Source of the DNA: Chrysomallon squamiferum
Lineage: Eukaryota > Mollusca > Gastropoda > Neomphalida > Peltospiridae
Length of the DNA stretch: 64,000 bases
Direction of reading: 5' to 3'
Assembly (NCBI GenBank): GCA_012295275.1
Contig: CM022679.1
Location: 11,723,915-11,787,914 of the forward strand
The translations under genes and the position numbers were made by a program. This document shows, one piece after another, positions 13,212 to 26,583 of this stretch. The notes beneath the pieces are model-generated. The model worked only from the letters and a program-made list of their open reading frames with translations. It did not search any database and was not told the origin of the DNA. Position 1 is the first letter of the stretch. The number at the start of each line of letters is the position of its first letter.

Positions 13212-13221
13212 ATGGCAGCAG
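13212..13221 (+). CDS. Candidate initiating micro-exon (MAA-) of a plus-strand gene
   Basis: ATG GCA GCA G followed directly by GTATGT, a good donor in phase 1, and placed 90 bases after an X-box-like promoter motif. The reading frame through the donor soon becomes non-descript, which favours splicing. Joined to the exon at 14064 it gives MAADSLSSLLHQPSYEEK. Short exons like this occur by chance, so it is tentative and rests on promoter position plus phase fit. Confidence 0.3.
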
Positions 13222-13447
13222 GTATGTGTCTAAGATATTGCATAAAACGAAAGCGTAATGGACAATGCATGTTCAGTTCACACAGAAATAAAAGGAATGT
13301 TTATGTAATAGAATCGCACTTCATTACTATCGTTTTAGCTATGTTGTAATAAAATTAATAAATCAAAAGCCTTAAGAAATAGCCTAGATGAAGGACAAAC
13401 AAAACTATAAAATCTTTATTCGTGTATAACTGCATTGTTAAGACAAA

Positions 13448-13496
13448 ACACACACACACACACACACACAGACACACACACACACACACAGACAGA
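13448..13496. repeat. (CA)n microsatellite, interrupted
   Basis: Two blocks of CA separated by a cagaca interruption. Confidence 0.85.
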
Positions 13497-13663
13497 TCCT
13501 CAAATCACCACCAACAGCAAAGAACAAAGAAACAGAAAGAAAATCTTACAGAAAGAAAAAACATAAAGTTCAGAGCTGAGAGCAAATAAATTAAATTTAA
13601 ATTTAACATTTCCCAATTTTTCAAATATAATTGCGTAATTACGAATCTTATAATAACCATGTA

Positions 13664-13665
<2 letters not shown>

Positions 13666-13715
<50 letters not shown>
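13666..13715. repeat. (CA)n microsatellite
   Basis: About 25 CA units, perfect. Confidence 0.9.
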
Positions 13716-13718
<3 letters not shown>

Positions 13719-14063
13719 CAACAATTTTAATAATTTCTCTAAGAAAATTGAAAAGGAATGAATTTAAAGGTTTTAGTGGTTACAGCTTAGTCCTGAGTGG
13801 TGGGTCGCAGTTCAGTTCCATATATGTTTACAAATACAACTGTAAACTGAACATGCTTATAAAAGATCACTGAAATGGCTTCATTCTGTATCATCATTAT
13901 ACTAAAATGCAATGTCTGACACACAATAACCTTTAACAATAATGTGTTGAAGTGTCTTTAACTACGTGTTATTTTATTTTTTTCTCTGATAATTATCAAC
14001 ACTGTAGTAATGATAACAACTGTGTTTTGTCTTCTATTTCTTAACATTAATTTTAGCATCAAG

Positions 14064-14136
14064 ATTCCTTATCGTCTCTTCTTCACCAGCCCTCTTATGA
14101 GGAAAAACCTCCAGACGCTGTCGAAGATAATATCCA
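14064..14136 (+). CDS. Candidate exon 2 of the short plus-strand gene
   Basis: Entry in phase 1 after catcaag (another AG lies 7 bases upstream), giving DSLSSLLHQPSYEEKPPD, then AVEDNI and a partial codon CA before donor GTAATT (phase 2). Composition (Ser, Leu, Pro, Glu, no AT-rich codon bias) is protein-like against AT-rich flanks. Family not recognised. If not spliced, the frame ends two codons later at TAA. Confidence 0.35.
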
Positions 14137-14602
14137 GTAATTATTTATGGAATAGTTCCTGACCCTACAAAGCCTTATTTATCGGTGTCTATAGTGTTTT
14201 TACCCCATCTGGAACCGAGGCAACGTTAACCTTACCATTATGTTAATAACAGACTAATAACAGCAAAGCGCGTAATATGTCGGAGACGCGTTAAGTGACA
14301 AATTAACATGCCAAGAAGACAATTTATTTCGCCAGCCATTGGTTTCTGTATGGATCTCGCGTGCTAATATGTAAATATGTCTCTTGTGAGTAGGGCCGTT
14401 GCATGGTAATGTTAATGACATCTTTTGACTCTTGCCCAATTTCATAAACGAAGTTGTTCATTACCGCATACATTTGACTTTTTTGTTCTGGATCCTATCA
14501 CAGACATAGACGAGCTGTATAGTATTATCTGTGTGAAGGAATTTCATCAAACTGTTTGGCTAAACGACTGACATTTGTGCACGCTAGAAGTATATTATGT
14601 GA

Positions 14603-14608
<6 letters not shown>

Positions 14609-14697
<89 letters not shown>
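14609..14697. repeat. (CT)n microsatellite, 89 bp
   Basis: Uninterrupted CT, among the longest arrays in the window. Confidence 0.95.
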
Positions 14698-14700
<3 letters not shown>

Positions 14701-17700
14701 CTCTTTTTTTCTTTCCTTGAATATATAATATCCGTTTATGCCTTAATTCATATATTTTCAAGATGGAGATATCAGTTTTTAAATATATCTGAAGTATATC
14801 ATAATAATTTTCTTTTCATAGTTATTTCAGAAAGAAATTTATCTGTAAACCAGAAAGTGTTCCATACAGGAACATATGTATCAGTTCTGCACCAGTAAGT
14901 TGATAGGTAATAAACAAAAAGTAGATACAATACAGTGGTCACCAAAAGTGTAGAAATTTTCAAGAACAAGACACGCACGTTATAGAAACTTTTTCAGTCA
15001 GACGAAGATCAGGTAATAATTTTTTTATAACCCCTCAGCTACCCCCCCCCCCAAAAAAAACCATCCAACATATTTAGTTGAATAATCGGATATAAGTCAA
15101 ATACTGTTTTATTATAAGATGTTTTAAAGATTAACATTGTTAAAGAATATCAGATAACTACATATATCGGCCATCAAATCAGCAGGCTTTCATAGAATCT
15201 CGACTACTGATCGTAATACATCCACAAAAATCTTGGATGTTGATGGTTTTGATATTAAACCAAACGGTAATCCAGGTTTATGTTTCCTCACGTCTGTATT
15301 GGCTATTTATCAAACCTCTTTCGTGAACAGAGGCCCTAATGTGATTAATGCGATTGATATTAAAGAGGTGAACTCGCCATACCTGGACATTTAATCAATG
15401 CCTGCAGAGGCAAAATGCGAACGGACGTTTAAACAGAAAATTGCATGACTCGATACCACATCGCAGCAGTGGCTCCCGTTATATGATGATGAAAACGATA
15501 AAACGTTTTTCATCTTTCTCCAAAACAGTTTTCTAGTGTTAAAAGTAGTTCAGCTTTAAGGCAGTGCTCAGTAATTGATTTGCAGAGTGGTCTGGTAATG
15601 TTAGTTAACAGCTTAATTTATTTACTGTTCTAACTAATATTCTTCTGTTACATTTATTAAATAAACGCACAAGAATCCTCGCTGATAAATATAATAACTG
15701 CATTGTGGTTTCTAATCGTTTTTAATGCAGAGTAATATTATCTTTATAATAGCTGTTCTTGAACTTACAGTCACTCCAGGAATATAATTCTATATGTACA
15801 TATTAAATGACTTCACTTAATCAGATCAGCTTATTATAAAATTATTAGTAAAAGACGCTTAAAACTTACGAAATGTATATGTGAGAGTGCGTCTGTGTTT
15901 GTGTGTATTTACACACACTAACTAAAATTTAATTTATAAAAATTACTCTTTCGATATATAGGCTACACGTACTTCTAAATACATTTCTATGAATAATGCT
16001 TAATATTACAAAAGTTTCCTTTAATATATTCTCGACCACTTTCCAAAATTAGATCTGTTGTATGTCTGTAAATAAACCACAGTGGCTTAGAGAAAACTAA
16101 TTAAAACAGGAAAATTCTATATGCATCAGATTGGTCAGGTGTATTTTCATTTTTAATAAGTTTTCAGACACTGAGTTTTTTTCTAATTTTGTACCTCGCT
16201 GTCTAAATATACTTTCTGAAACTGTTTTAAAAGAGGATTAAAAACTACTGACATTTATGTCCGTAACACAATAGTATAGTTTATATCGGTATATGTTTCT
16301 ATAAGCTTGATGATTGTCCTGCGTTTCAGATTTAGAACAATGCTGCTATTTTCGCAGTTGATTACCTCGATTTTTTCCAGAACTAATATTTGTAATATAC
16401 TAAGTAAAACAAATTAATCAGCCTTTGCTAAGAGTTTTAAAATAGCTCAACCAAAAGCTGTTTATTTACATCACTGCTATTTCAAATACACATGGAATTT
16501 AATTTTCAAATTGAATAGAAAAAGTGACATTTTAAAATAAGTTTATCGTAAATTTTGCTTTAACTCTTGTCATTTCGTTAATGAATTCATCTATCAGTCA
16601 TTTTGTTTGAAATCCAAGCATTTCTGATTCTCGAGTCTGACTTAATGATTTTTCTATCTGGATCATAATAATCTTTATGGCATCGATTACAGAAACACTG
16701 CAGATAACAGAAATAGATTTCTCTATTGTCAAGTGGTCGATATTTCACAACATGGTATTTATGAAAAGGAGATTAAACACTTTACCACATTTTGTAACAA
16801 AAACGGTATCGTTATATGAATCTATATTCCTATAAAATACATTCAAAAATTATATATTATTAATAATGTCAGATAAATAACAAGTTGTAAGGATATATCT
16901 GGATCCATTAGATACAAGGAACATATTTATTAAACATCTAAAATAAAACCCATTCAGTGGTAGAAAAACTTTATCAAAAATATAATAATTATAAACTAAC
17001 AATGAAATAATTCATAAACAAAGCAATGAAAACAAAATAAGTAATGAACCAAAACATAATTAAAAAAAAAAAAATTAAATAATAATAATTAAAGTAAATG
17101 AAAAGGCTTCTACCGTTAGAAAAAAAAAAAAAACACACAAAAAAAAAAAAACGAGACAAAACTGGAAAACATTCTGTTTACTAAACTGAATTCTTCTTAC
17201 AATAGTTAAGTTTTACAAATTCGCAGAAGATGGAGCATCTTAACTGAGTAATTCTACAACAGCGCAAACCCAGCGGACCAGTTAAATAACACACATTTAA
17301 AGAACCGACATCTGCTGTAGATCATCTAGTGATTTTCTTAATAATCAAACACTTTGATCCAGAACAAATCAAATCTGAATATTAAAACAGTCTATATGTC
17401 TTACTCTATCTGAGTGTCTCTCTCTCTGTGTCTCTTTTTCTCTCTTCGCGTCTGATTGTGTGTGTATCTGAATGGAAAAGCTTGATCCACTTTAACGTAT
17501 TTAGTATCAACCTTTTCAGCTAAATTTATTAATAATATTTCAGTTTGAATACAGCATTTCAGTAACTCTTTCAATATTCGCATGTACATGCTTTGATTCC
17601 ATCTAAATTCATTTACAAATATAATCAGACCTTCAAAGTCATTCAGCTTTAAAAAGTGTTGAGATGATTAACGTAAAATTTTCAAATGGGATATTTAGGA

Positions 17701-18439
17701 TCTTTATTGAAGTGTAAGTCAAAGAAGATGCAAATAATGTTGTTTGATTGCTTCTCTTTTTTTGTTTGTTTGTTTGTTGTTGTTTTTATGGCTATTTTTT
17801 TCCAGCATAAATTCTGCACACATCAATATTTAATTATCGATATTATATTTCAAATTATAGGCCAACGTAATATCGAATATAAAAAATGTTTGCCTTAATA
17901 CATTTAATGGTAAAGAAAAAAGGGGAGATAATGCCAATAATAATTCTCAATGCTAGAATTCTCGTCTGTCGACGGTTTAATATGTAATAAATTTCTTCAC
18001 TTTGAAATATTTTAATACGGTCATGAAAATTTATCGAACACTTTAAATGTGAACTAATAATGTTAGTGGAGTTACGTCCATCACGTATTGATTTTTGTTG
18101 TTAGAAGTCTCGTGTGTATCTGCGGTCCAGAAGACGGACTAAAGAACTTATGAATGATACTAATGATCCTCAGATCGTTGTTTGACCTGAATAAACTGTC
18201 GAACGTAGGTCATAAGCAAACTTGTTTTAACCACAACGATAACAACATCTATGCATTTTTGTTTTTCAATCTCTGACGAGGAACCGAATGTTTTCAGAAT
18301 GGAAAAGGAAAGACCTGTCGGGCAGAAATACTCTTTCATTTATTACACAAATATATATTAAATGAGATCACATCATAACGTACCTATCTGAACATCTACG
18401 CAAAACACATACACAATAGTCAACTAGACCACAACAGTA

Positions 18440-18658
18440 ACTGCTATAGCTTCTGCTATAATACTGGTATTTTAATTCCTTTTGTTGTTTCTGTTATTTC
18501 TACCACTGTTTCTGATATACCATTTGCTCTGTTACTACTGCTGCTGATACTACGACTTCTACCATATAATTACTACTGCTATTATTAATACTATTTCTGT
18601 CACTACTACTTTTTCTGTTACAGCTGCTTCAACTACTACTTCTGTTATTACCATTTTA

Positions 18659-18696
<38 letters not shown>
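18440..18696. repeat. Degenerate (CTA/CTG)n field ending in pure (TTA)n
   Basis: Imperfect tac/tgt trinucleotides (ctactactgctgctgatac, ttctgttac) run into a perfect TTA repeat at 18658-18694. Same style as the 9.8-kb TAG tract. Confidence 0.5.
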
Positions 18697-19077
18697 TCAA
18701 GTAATTTTATATTCTATCGATAGCCATGACTATTGAACCAAGACATTTAGTAACATCCATTTATGACATTAGATGTATTTTTCCTTTCCATTATCAAGAT
18801 GAAATCTATACACTCAGATATATTTGCACTCAATAATTTAGATTGAGAAATGAAACACTAAACCAACTTGGCTATTATCAATATCACTATATCCAGTTTC
18901 TATTTGTTTCGGTCATCTATAAATGTCCTGACTGGGGGTGGGGGGCGAAGTTGAATCAAGGGTATTTGCACTATGGGTTTATTGTCCAACGAAGACATAA
19001 TTAGAATGACATAGATTGATAACCATACTGAACATATTTGAATTTTCCCAATATAGTAAACTGCTATTGTCTGGCAG

Positions 19078-19120
19078 AATGCTGTGCCTGCAATATATGA
19101 AACTGAGATACGATGGAAAG
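19078..19120 (+). CDS. Candidate exon 3 of the short plus-strand gene
   Basis: Acceptor ttgtctggcag, one-base (phase-2) entry that completes Gln with the previous exon, then MLCLQYMKLRYDGK, leaving in phase 0 at AAAG before GTGACT. Read through without this donor, the same frame stays open to 19195 (VTVRHINGVLDGAGN and on), so the exon could be longer. A second frame here is also open (NAVPAIYETEIRWKG), so the frame choice rests on phase agreement only. Confidence 0.3.
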
Positions 19121-19891
19121 GTGACTGTTCGACATATCAATGGCGTTTTAGATGGAGCTGGTAATGTTGAAGGAACAAAGCAAGGTCATATCTAATAGAG
19201 CATTTGTTTAAATAATTATATTATTTACTTACATGAATATATATATATATATATATACATCAATTGTACTATTGATGAGTGTTTTTTCAGTATGTATTTA
19301 TTTATTATTAAAAAAAACCTCGCGCTACAAAAAGATCGCCTAAATACAAGTTACTGTAACTAAAAATACGTCTATTTCAATAAAGTAATTTCTTTTGTGA
19401 TTAGAAAATATTAGAAAAAGACCCGGTACTTTTTAGACACGAAAGACATATGTAAAAGTTTTGCGGTGTTATATTTTGAACGTACATTTAACTGAAACCT
19501 TCTATCATGGGCACTGGCTTTGGTAGTAACAAATTAAATTTATTTTGAACGGCTGTATTATGAGAATATAAGTTTCATTATATATTTAAAATTCTGCCTT
19601 TACTATTTTATTAATAAACTGATTTTGAACAGGATAAAATATTTCATAAAAACGAAACAAAACGTAAATTTATAATTGTTTTTCTTGTCAGATATAGGAA
19701 GACAAATTATTTTGTACATTCCTTAACAGTGAATGTGAATGTGAGCGTACATATATCATATACAAACGAATGTATTATACACGTTTAATACTAATAAGCA
19801 ACATGGCATTACATATGGAATATAATTTAATTTATTCGTTGCTATAATCCGATATTTAATTTAGTATTTAATGATACATTAATATATAACA

Positions 19892-20024
<133 letters not shown>

Positions 20025-20224
20025 CACACTGTTTCAATGCCTCATTATGATTACTTTTTATTAAGTGTAAACTTGTATTGCTACCCAAGGGACAAATTCC
20101 TGCGTGCGGTAATTGATATATACCCCTGAAATATTTTCTTGATTATAATCGCTGCGGAAGTCATAGTTTCAGTTTTTACAATTATTTCGTTGACTCCAAA
20201 GTTTAATTTTATTCATGACTAACG

Positions 20225-20395
20225 TGCCAAGAACATTCCAGAGAGCGAGACGAGATAACGTTTTAAAACGAGCGAAGCTATCATTATAATATCCGTGACA
20301 TTGTATGAATGAATGCCGGAAATAAGCGATTTACTGTAGCCAATCAAAACGAACGCTGTCAAAAAATGTACTGGGTGCGGAATTTATAAGGATGT
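20225..20395. promoter_or_regulatory. Promoter-like block with heat-shock-element-like and CCAAT motifs
   Basis: AGAACATTCCAGAGA (20230-20244) contains inverted nGAAn units as in heat-shock elements. GCCGGAAAT (ETS-like) lies near 20315 and CCAAT at 20340-20344, followed by a TATA-like ttataagg near 20392. No coding exon is recognised next to it. Confidence 0.25.
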
Positions 20396-20466
20396 TTACT
20401 TTAATTTTAGAAGTGCTTTATTATTAATTTCATATTAAAATCTGAATTTTAAAAGTAAATAGTTTT

Positions 20467-20468
<2 letters not shown>

Positions 20469-20500
<32 letters not shown>
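20469..20500. repeat. (AC)n microsatellite
   Basis: About 16 AC units. Confidence 0.85.
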
Positions 20501-20504
<4 letters not shown>

Positions 20505-22688
20505 TTATTTATTAATGAAAATTATTTAAAAAAAAATAATAATAATAAAAAAAAAATTCCTAAGACACTTATTCATTCTTTTGTAATCTAATCGCATTCT
20601 GCATCACTATAGTAAAATATAAAACCCACATTCAAAGTGGTTTGAAAAGCTAATGAAATGCGAGACGATTAATCTGTTGTACTTCACTTTGATTGATGTT
20701 ATCTGGTTTACATGCTTGTGAAACGAAAGCCTGCGGTTTTGCATAATTTATACTGAAGTCTAAAAATAATGCTAGTAGTAGAACTAGAAGCATCAGTAGC
20801 ATGGGTAAAACGGAAGGAAGGAATGTTTTATTTAACAATTCATTCAACACATTTTTAATCTAAAGTTACGTGACATCCAAACACTATTCAATTAAGGAGA
20901 GAAAAAAAACCTGTGACCAAACATGCATCGAATGCTTCATTCTAACAGTGGTCTGTATAACGCTTCCAGAGGTAAAAGTAATAAACGTTATTACAGTTGT
21001 ACGTAGTCAACAAATTCCTTAATAAAAATACAGGTGGTAAATCCGCTCACTGTTTTCATTACAATATCAGACGCTTCTATCATTTCTGATACGAAAATGT
21101 ATTTAAAGTCATTATACAACATCATAATTCGAAGTCTGTGTTTTCTAAATACCAACGTCCGCGTTTGTTTTTCATTAAGATTCTTAACAGGTAGCGCAGT
21201 TGAAACAGTGACATTTGCACTAATTACTCGGCGCATTTGTGTCCCTGTTACGGATAACTTTCGTCATTTTGTCTTCTACAATGACACCCACTGTCTTAGT
21301 GTGAAACCACAAACTAGGTGACACGCTCCACTTTCAAGTAGCGGATGTAGGATGGTAGCAGCGTCTTTGAAACCACAATAACAAAATGTATAAGTGTTTA
21401 ATGTTATGTAAATGTACTGAAGTAGAATAAACAAATCGTTTCCCAGAGCTAAAGTGAATAAAATTAATAATAATTAAACGACTGTGAACTTATTATCAAA
21501 CCACTCCTCGCTGCATCCTCACGTTGTTCACTTTTGTTTCCCTGTTTGTTTTCAAGCATAGGACAGCTTAATATAAATATTGTGGTTGAAAGAAGAGAAA
21601 CACAAAAAGATATACAAGGTAAAAGAAATAATAATAAATTTTAAGATATTGAGAAGAAAAAGAAAAATGTTAGCTCGATATCAGCAGTAGGTCCCGAAGC
21701 GTGGCAATCCTTAAGACTGTTTCCCGTTCCAACCAATGTCCCACGACTGGTTTATCACAGGCTATGTATTTTCATTTGTAATGAAAGCATATTTAAAAGA
21801 CTCCTCACTGCAAAAACTAATAATATTTATAGCCCAGATACCGTCGGTTTCCGGTGTATTTTTTCATGTTATCATTGATCAAAATACATGTATAATATTT
21901 AATAATCATTGCCAGTATAATTTATTACGGTGTCTTTAAATAAATACACATGTTGATAAATGCTTATCTGTCACAACTGTCCAGTTTGTTATGACTGCGA
22001 AACAGCTCTGACAGAATGCTGGCCCGTCTGAGAGCTTTCACCTGTGTTGTTGTCAACAAGTTAGTTTTTAATCACAAACATAACATATATCTGTCAGCGT
22101 TTACAACATGTTGATGTATATTTTCAATACCGGCACGGTTAAAATATATTTAATATATATACATCCACGTGTATTTTTTTTTTTATTCCCACACTTTTGT
22201 AAATGCAGGCATACATCCTTGCAAATCTATACATATAATTAATAGTTTGGGAAATTTCATTTTTCTCTGCAGGCCCGTTTCGATCGTTTCTTATCATACC
22301 AGCCAATATATATCGTATTTTATTAATTTTCTAATAGTAAAACGTTAAACGGAATCTATTAATATCTGAACCTCTACATTAGCAAATGTTTGAAAATAAT
22401 ACCAAATACATAGCAGGTATATATTTAAGTTGTTTGTTATTACATTATATCAAGAAACACAGAGAAATAAGCCTATCTGTTTGATTATTTGATTTGTGAC
22501 AGTTACTAAAAGAGAAAAGACCACATGAATTCAAACTGTTTCTGACTGGTAGTTATGTCGATTCAAGTAGTCATTGTTTACCAATAGTCTGAGTAACCAA
22601 CCAGCAGTTTATTTTAGGGAACAATTCATACAATTGAACATTCATTAACAAACAAAACATCAATTTTGTTCTTGTTTGCAAACAATTG

Positions 22689-22778
22689 CTAAAACTGGAG
22701 ATTTAACCTCCTTGTGGGAACAGCAGAATTATATTTCATCTTATTTGCCTTAAATCTGCGACGAAGAGTTGACACCAG
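22689..22778 (-). CDS. Candidate terminal exon, minus strand, gene unassigned
   Basis: Acceptor gaattttatttttcag, phase-0 entry, then LVSTLRRRFKANKMKYN and SAVPTRRLNLQF before TAG (22689-22691). The basic, Arg/Lys-rich C-terminus stands out from AT-rich flanks. It may be the end of the gene that contains the 34.77-kb exon (phases do not join directly), or chance. Confidence 0.3.
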   Translation of the reverse strand: MVSTLRRRFKANKMKYNSAVPTRRLNLQF

Positions 22779-23868
22779 CTGAAAAATAAAATTCATTTGA
22801 AATTAGTACGTTTTGTTGCATTATCCAGTTTAAAAGGCAGAAAAGTATCATTTCGATCAGGTACGAATTATGAGAAAATTATTTTTGATCTGTATGTATA
22901 TCTTATTTTTGAAAATGTATTTATATAAACTATATTTTAAAAAATTATTATCATTATAATTATTATTATTTAATATATATATATATATTTGTTTTTACCG
23001 TGTAATATGTTAATCACTTACTCAGTCTTTTATTACCTCCTTTAAAATGTTTGAGAAATTGTTTTTTGTCGTTTTTACATGCATTAGGGAATCAGCCTTT
23101 GTAGTTAATTTGTCATTGCTATAGGCGCTGGCAATGCACTATACAAGATGTAAATTTTCCAATTTTGTAAGAAAATATTAACATACCATATATGATAGGG
23201 AAGAGTCATCATTATCATGCATCATATCTTTTACTGCATCCTGTCGACATTTTAGTTATAGTCTTATCAGTTAAAACAGCCATAAAATCGGATTATTAAG
23301 CTATAACCAAATCAAATGAATATTATTAACCTTGATGATAAATTGAACTGATACATGTCTGTGATAATTATCTGAAATGAAATGTATAAGCTGTATAAAA
23401 CATATATGAAGCATACTGACACAACCAAACTGCTGAAAAAGCTTCATAAGTAAAACTTTATAAAAAATTGATTTAGACATTAACACGGCCATCTGGTTAA
23501 ACTCATATATGATTTAAAAAAGAAATAATAATAAAAGTGAATAAATCAAACAACAAAAATAACATTAAGATTACGATGATAATGATAATAATCAAAAAGG
23601 AAAAACGTGTAAGTCAGTGCTTTAACGTAACTGGTTGGAAATTCTGTGAATGTTTATTAACTTGTGTGTGAATCGAGAAAGTCTGGTAGGTTTGAAATAA
23701 GATTCGCAACAAAAAAATAAAAAAACTCGAAATAAAGGGAAGCAATTCTTATTTCATAAAAGAATTTGCCTTGGAACAAGTTACTTACCTTTATATAAAA
23801 AAATATTATTTATTTATTTATTTATGAATTATTTGTACAATCAAACGGAAATACCGCATAATTTTTTC

Positions 23869-23871
<3 letters not shown>

Positions 23872-23931
<60 letters not shown>
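23872..23931. repeat. (GA)n microsatellite
   Basis: About 30 GA units, perfect. Confidence 0.9.
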
Positions 23932-23934
<3 letters not shown>

Positions 23935-24736
23935 TATTAAAATATGTCAAGCTACCGTTAAACAATCATTCCTTACACAGAGATTAATTAATTACAGTTC
24001 AGAAATAAACTAATTTATTTTCCCACTAGGTTAAAGTTATTTTATGAGGATTATTAACATATTATGATTATTTTAAAAAATCTTTCTGTACATATAGGAA
24101 CAACAACAACAACAACAACAACAAAAGACAACTCCCCAACATTTAACCAGGACTATTTAGCGTAAAATATTTTAGTGATGTCGTATATAGTATTTACTTT
24201 AATCAAACGTGCTAGGGCCACACAAGCGATCTTTTATCTGCGCATAATCCATGTGTAATTTTATGGTTCCATTATTGTCGTGTACTTTGTATGATTGGAG
24301 AATTTACAGTTTAACTGTGAATTATTCAATACGCTAATCATAAGCGACGGGCATTGTTATTATTTTTATTTTTTTATTTGTTTGTTTGTTAGTTATTTTT
24401 TAAAATACATACAGACGACAACCAGGTTATTGGCTATTTCAGATTATCTATTATTATTAAGAATAAAATAAAACGGATGATTTTATGCAGGGAAAAAAAA
24501 AAAAAAAAAGACAACCAACAAATAGTTATTAAAAAAACCCACATAAAAAAGTCTCATTAACATTTTATCAAAAAAAAAAAAAAGCTGAATTATTTCCCAT
24601 CTAATAAAATCACTTTCATTTTTGATAGTCTTTGCATAGTTTAATATAGAAGTCTTTTCAAATGATCAGCTTTTGTGGGAAAGCGTCACCGAGTCGGAAA
24701 CATTCTGTTAATCTATTTTCTAAATGTTATTTTCAG

Positions 24737-24798
24737 CTGTCATTTATCGCTGTTGTCTCTTGCGTCAGTGAGTCAAAGACTGATGAAATTGTTATTAG
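24737..24798 (+). CDS. Candidate internal exon, plus strand, gene unassigned
   Basis: Acceptor atgttattttcag and donor TTAG before GTAATA bracket 62 bases open in two frames: LSFIAVVSCVSESKTDEI (phase 0 in, 2 out) and CHLSLLSLASVSQRLMKLLL (phase 2 in, 1 out). The second would also follow the 14.06-kb exon in phase. It could be an alternative exon of the same gene or a chance pair of splice-like sites. Confidence 0.25.
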
Positions 24799-24991
24799 GT
24801 AATATCCAGCGAACGAATGTAACAACATCTTGGAAGTTATAGAAGACGGCAGAGTAATTACTGTTCATTCTCAAAAGACTGAAACGAATATACGTGAGGG
24901 CAGATCATTAAAGAATGTTAAAGTAAGGATAAATTCTGATATTTAAATGTAATTAATAGGAATATATACACACACACACATACACACATGT

Positions 24992-24995
<4 letters not shown>

Positions 24996-25070
<75 letters not shown>

Positions 25071-25077
25071 AGAGAGA
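24996..25077. repeat. (GA)n microsatellite with one G insertion
   Basis: About 40 GA units, broken once by an extra G near 25051. Confidence 0.9.
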
Positions 25078-25914
25078 TTAATCAATAAAACAACAACAAA
25101 TTGATAAGAGTATTTTAATACTACAGTGGTATGTTATAATGTCATTAACACGTATTTGGTCGAAGTAATGACAATGTTATCTCAATTAAAATATCATCTA
25201 AAATGCCACCATAATTCTGCACAAACGGCTATTTCATATATTTTGTCCCCATTTGCTCGCATTTTCCTTGAGAGAAACTGTATCGCAGTTTATATTAGTT
25301 TTTTACTCGTTGAATTCCATTTACTTCTTCTCCAAATAAATAGTCTTAATACATTTTGTACACCGTCAGATGGTTGTTGTTTTTTCACCAGTGACATCAA
25401 ACTTCGTTAATACTAGTCTCACAATAATAATAATAAAAAAGTTCAAAAGGAAACATGGAGAATGACATTTGTACGTCGTTCCGAGAAACAAATCTTCGGT
25501 AGTGGTAGAAAGAATACATCAATTCTTTAATGATTTACTCAGTTTGTTCGCATTTTTTTTTTTTTTTTTTTTGTTGTTGTTGAATTTTTTAATATATTCT
25601 GTAGAAATGATGTGACGAAAAAAATAAATATGGTAATATGTACTTTAAATTTTGTCATGATTTCTCATCATTATCTTAATTATGTACATTTTAATAACAT
25701 ATGACAATTTACTTTCTTTACAGTAAATAAATATGCTAGTAGGATTCGAATCACCAAAATCAGTGTAAATAATAATTTTATATCTTGAAACAGGAGAAAC
25801 TGAAGAATCACCGATGATCTCATACAATACGTATCTCAGTTCGTATTGAAATGGTTTAAAGAAAGATATCTTTTGTTGAGATAATACTCATAGTCAAACA
25901 TTAATGCTTGTTGA

Positions 25915-25988
25915 TTAAAGCAAACTATCCTCTTCACCGGAAAGTTCTTCTGAAGAGTGCACCGTGGCGCCGCGAGATTCTTCTGGAT
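25915..25988 (-). CDS. Terminal exon of the ParB/sulfiredoxin-like gene (acidic C-terminus)
   Basis: Seen: acceptor tattttttccag, phase-1 entry AT, then PEESRGATVHSSEELSGEE and the ending DSLL before TAA (25915-25917). The acidic Ser/Glu-rich composition matches the preceding exon, and the phase (1) matches both possible donors (48651 and 26584), so it can be the last exon after the 26.6-kb exon or an alternative last exon. A short exon taken alone would be weak evidence; phase and composition agreement with its neighbours raises it. Confidence 0.5.
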
Positions 25989-26583
25989 CTGGAAAAAATA
26001 GCAAAGATATATGGAAATGTGTACTATCTTAAATATTCATGTACTCCCTGAATATACATGCACATATTCAAAATCGAAATGACTAATCATTGAAAACTAG
26101 TTATATTACAAAACGGAGATTTATACAGATATATTCAGAACTAACTGATTTGTTTATTTTTATGCTAAAGACACGGTAAAGGCTGTTTCTTGTTTTTCTC
26201 TCTCAATTTACGGTTAAAAGTTCAAGTACTTTATCTTATCGCAGTGTTATACGTTTATTGTTCGCTGATCGTCTCTTGGGGAAAACACAGCCTATGTGTG
26301 GGTTCTCTGACCATGCCCGTGTCAGGTTATTATGAACAAAAGTCGTGCATTAGTTCTTAGTAACCTTCGCCTCAATGTCACAATGACAATTAAATATCTT
26401 TATATTTACTGTTTGACAGTCTACCACACTGATTTTCTTAATGGCTTTCCAAAGGGCATAAAAAAATAGCGTTGCTTCAAGGTTATACAAATTAATTGTG
26501 TTTTGTGTAAGCCACATGTGGATTACCCAAATCACTGATCGATTCTGAGATCTTCAGAATGATTAATAATTGAATTTACATGC

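Larger units (their letters stand above)
14137..19077. other. No secure gene; candidate intron
   Basis: Contains a 78-codon ATG-less open frame at 15158-15394 (see findings), a splice-bounded open segment near 18105 (KSRVYLRSRRRTKELMND) with no good donor, and the 89-bp CT array. Confidence 0.35.
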
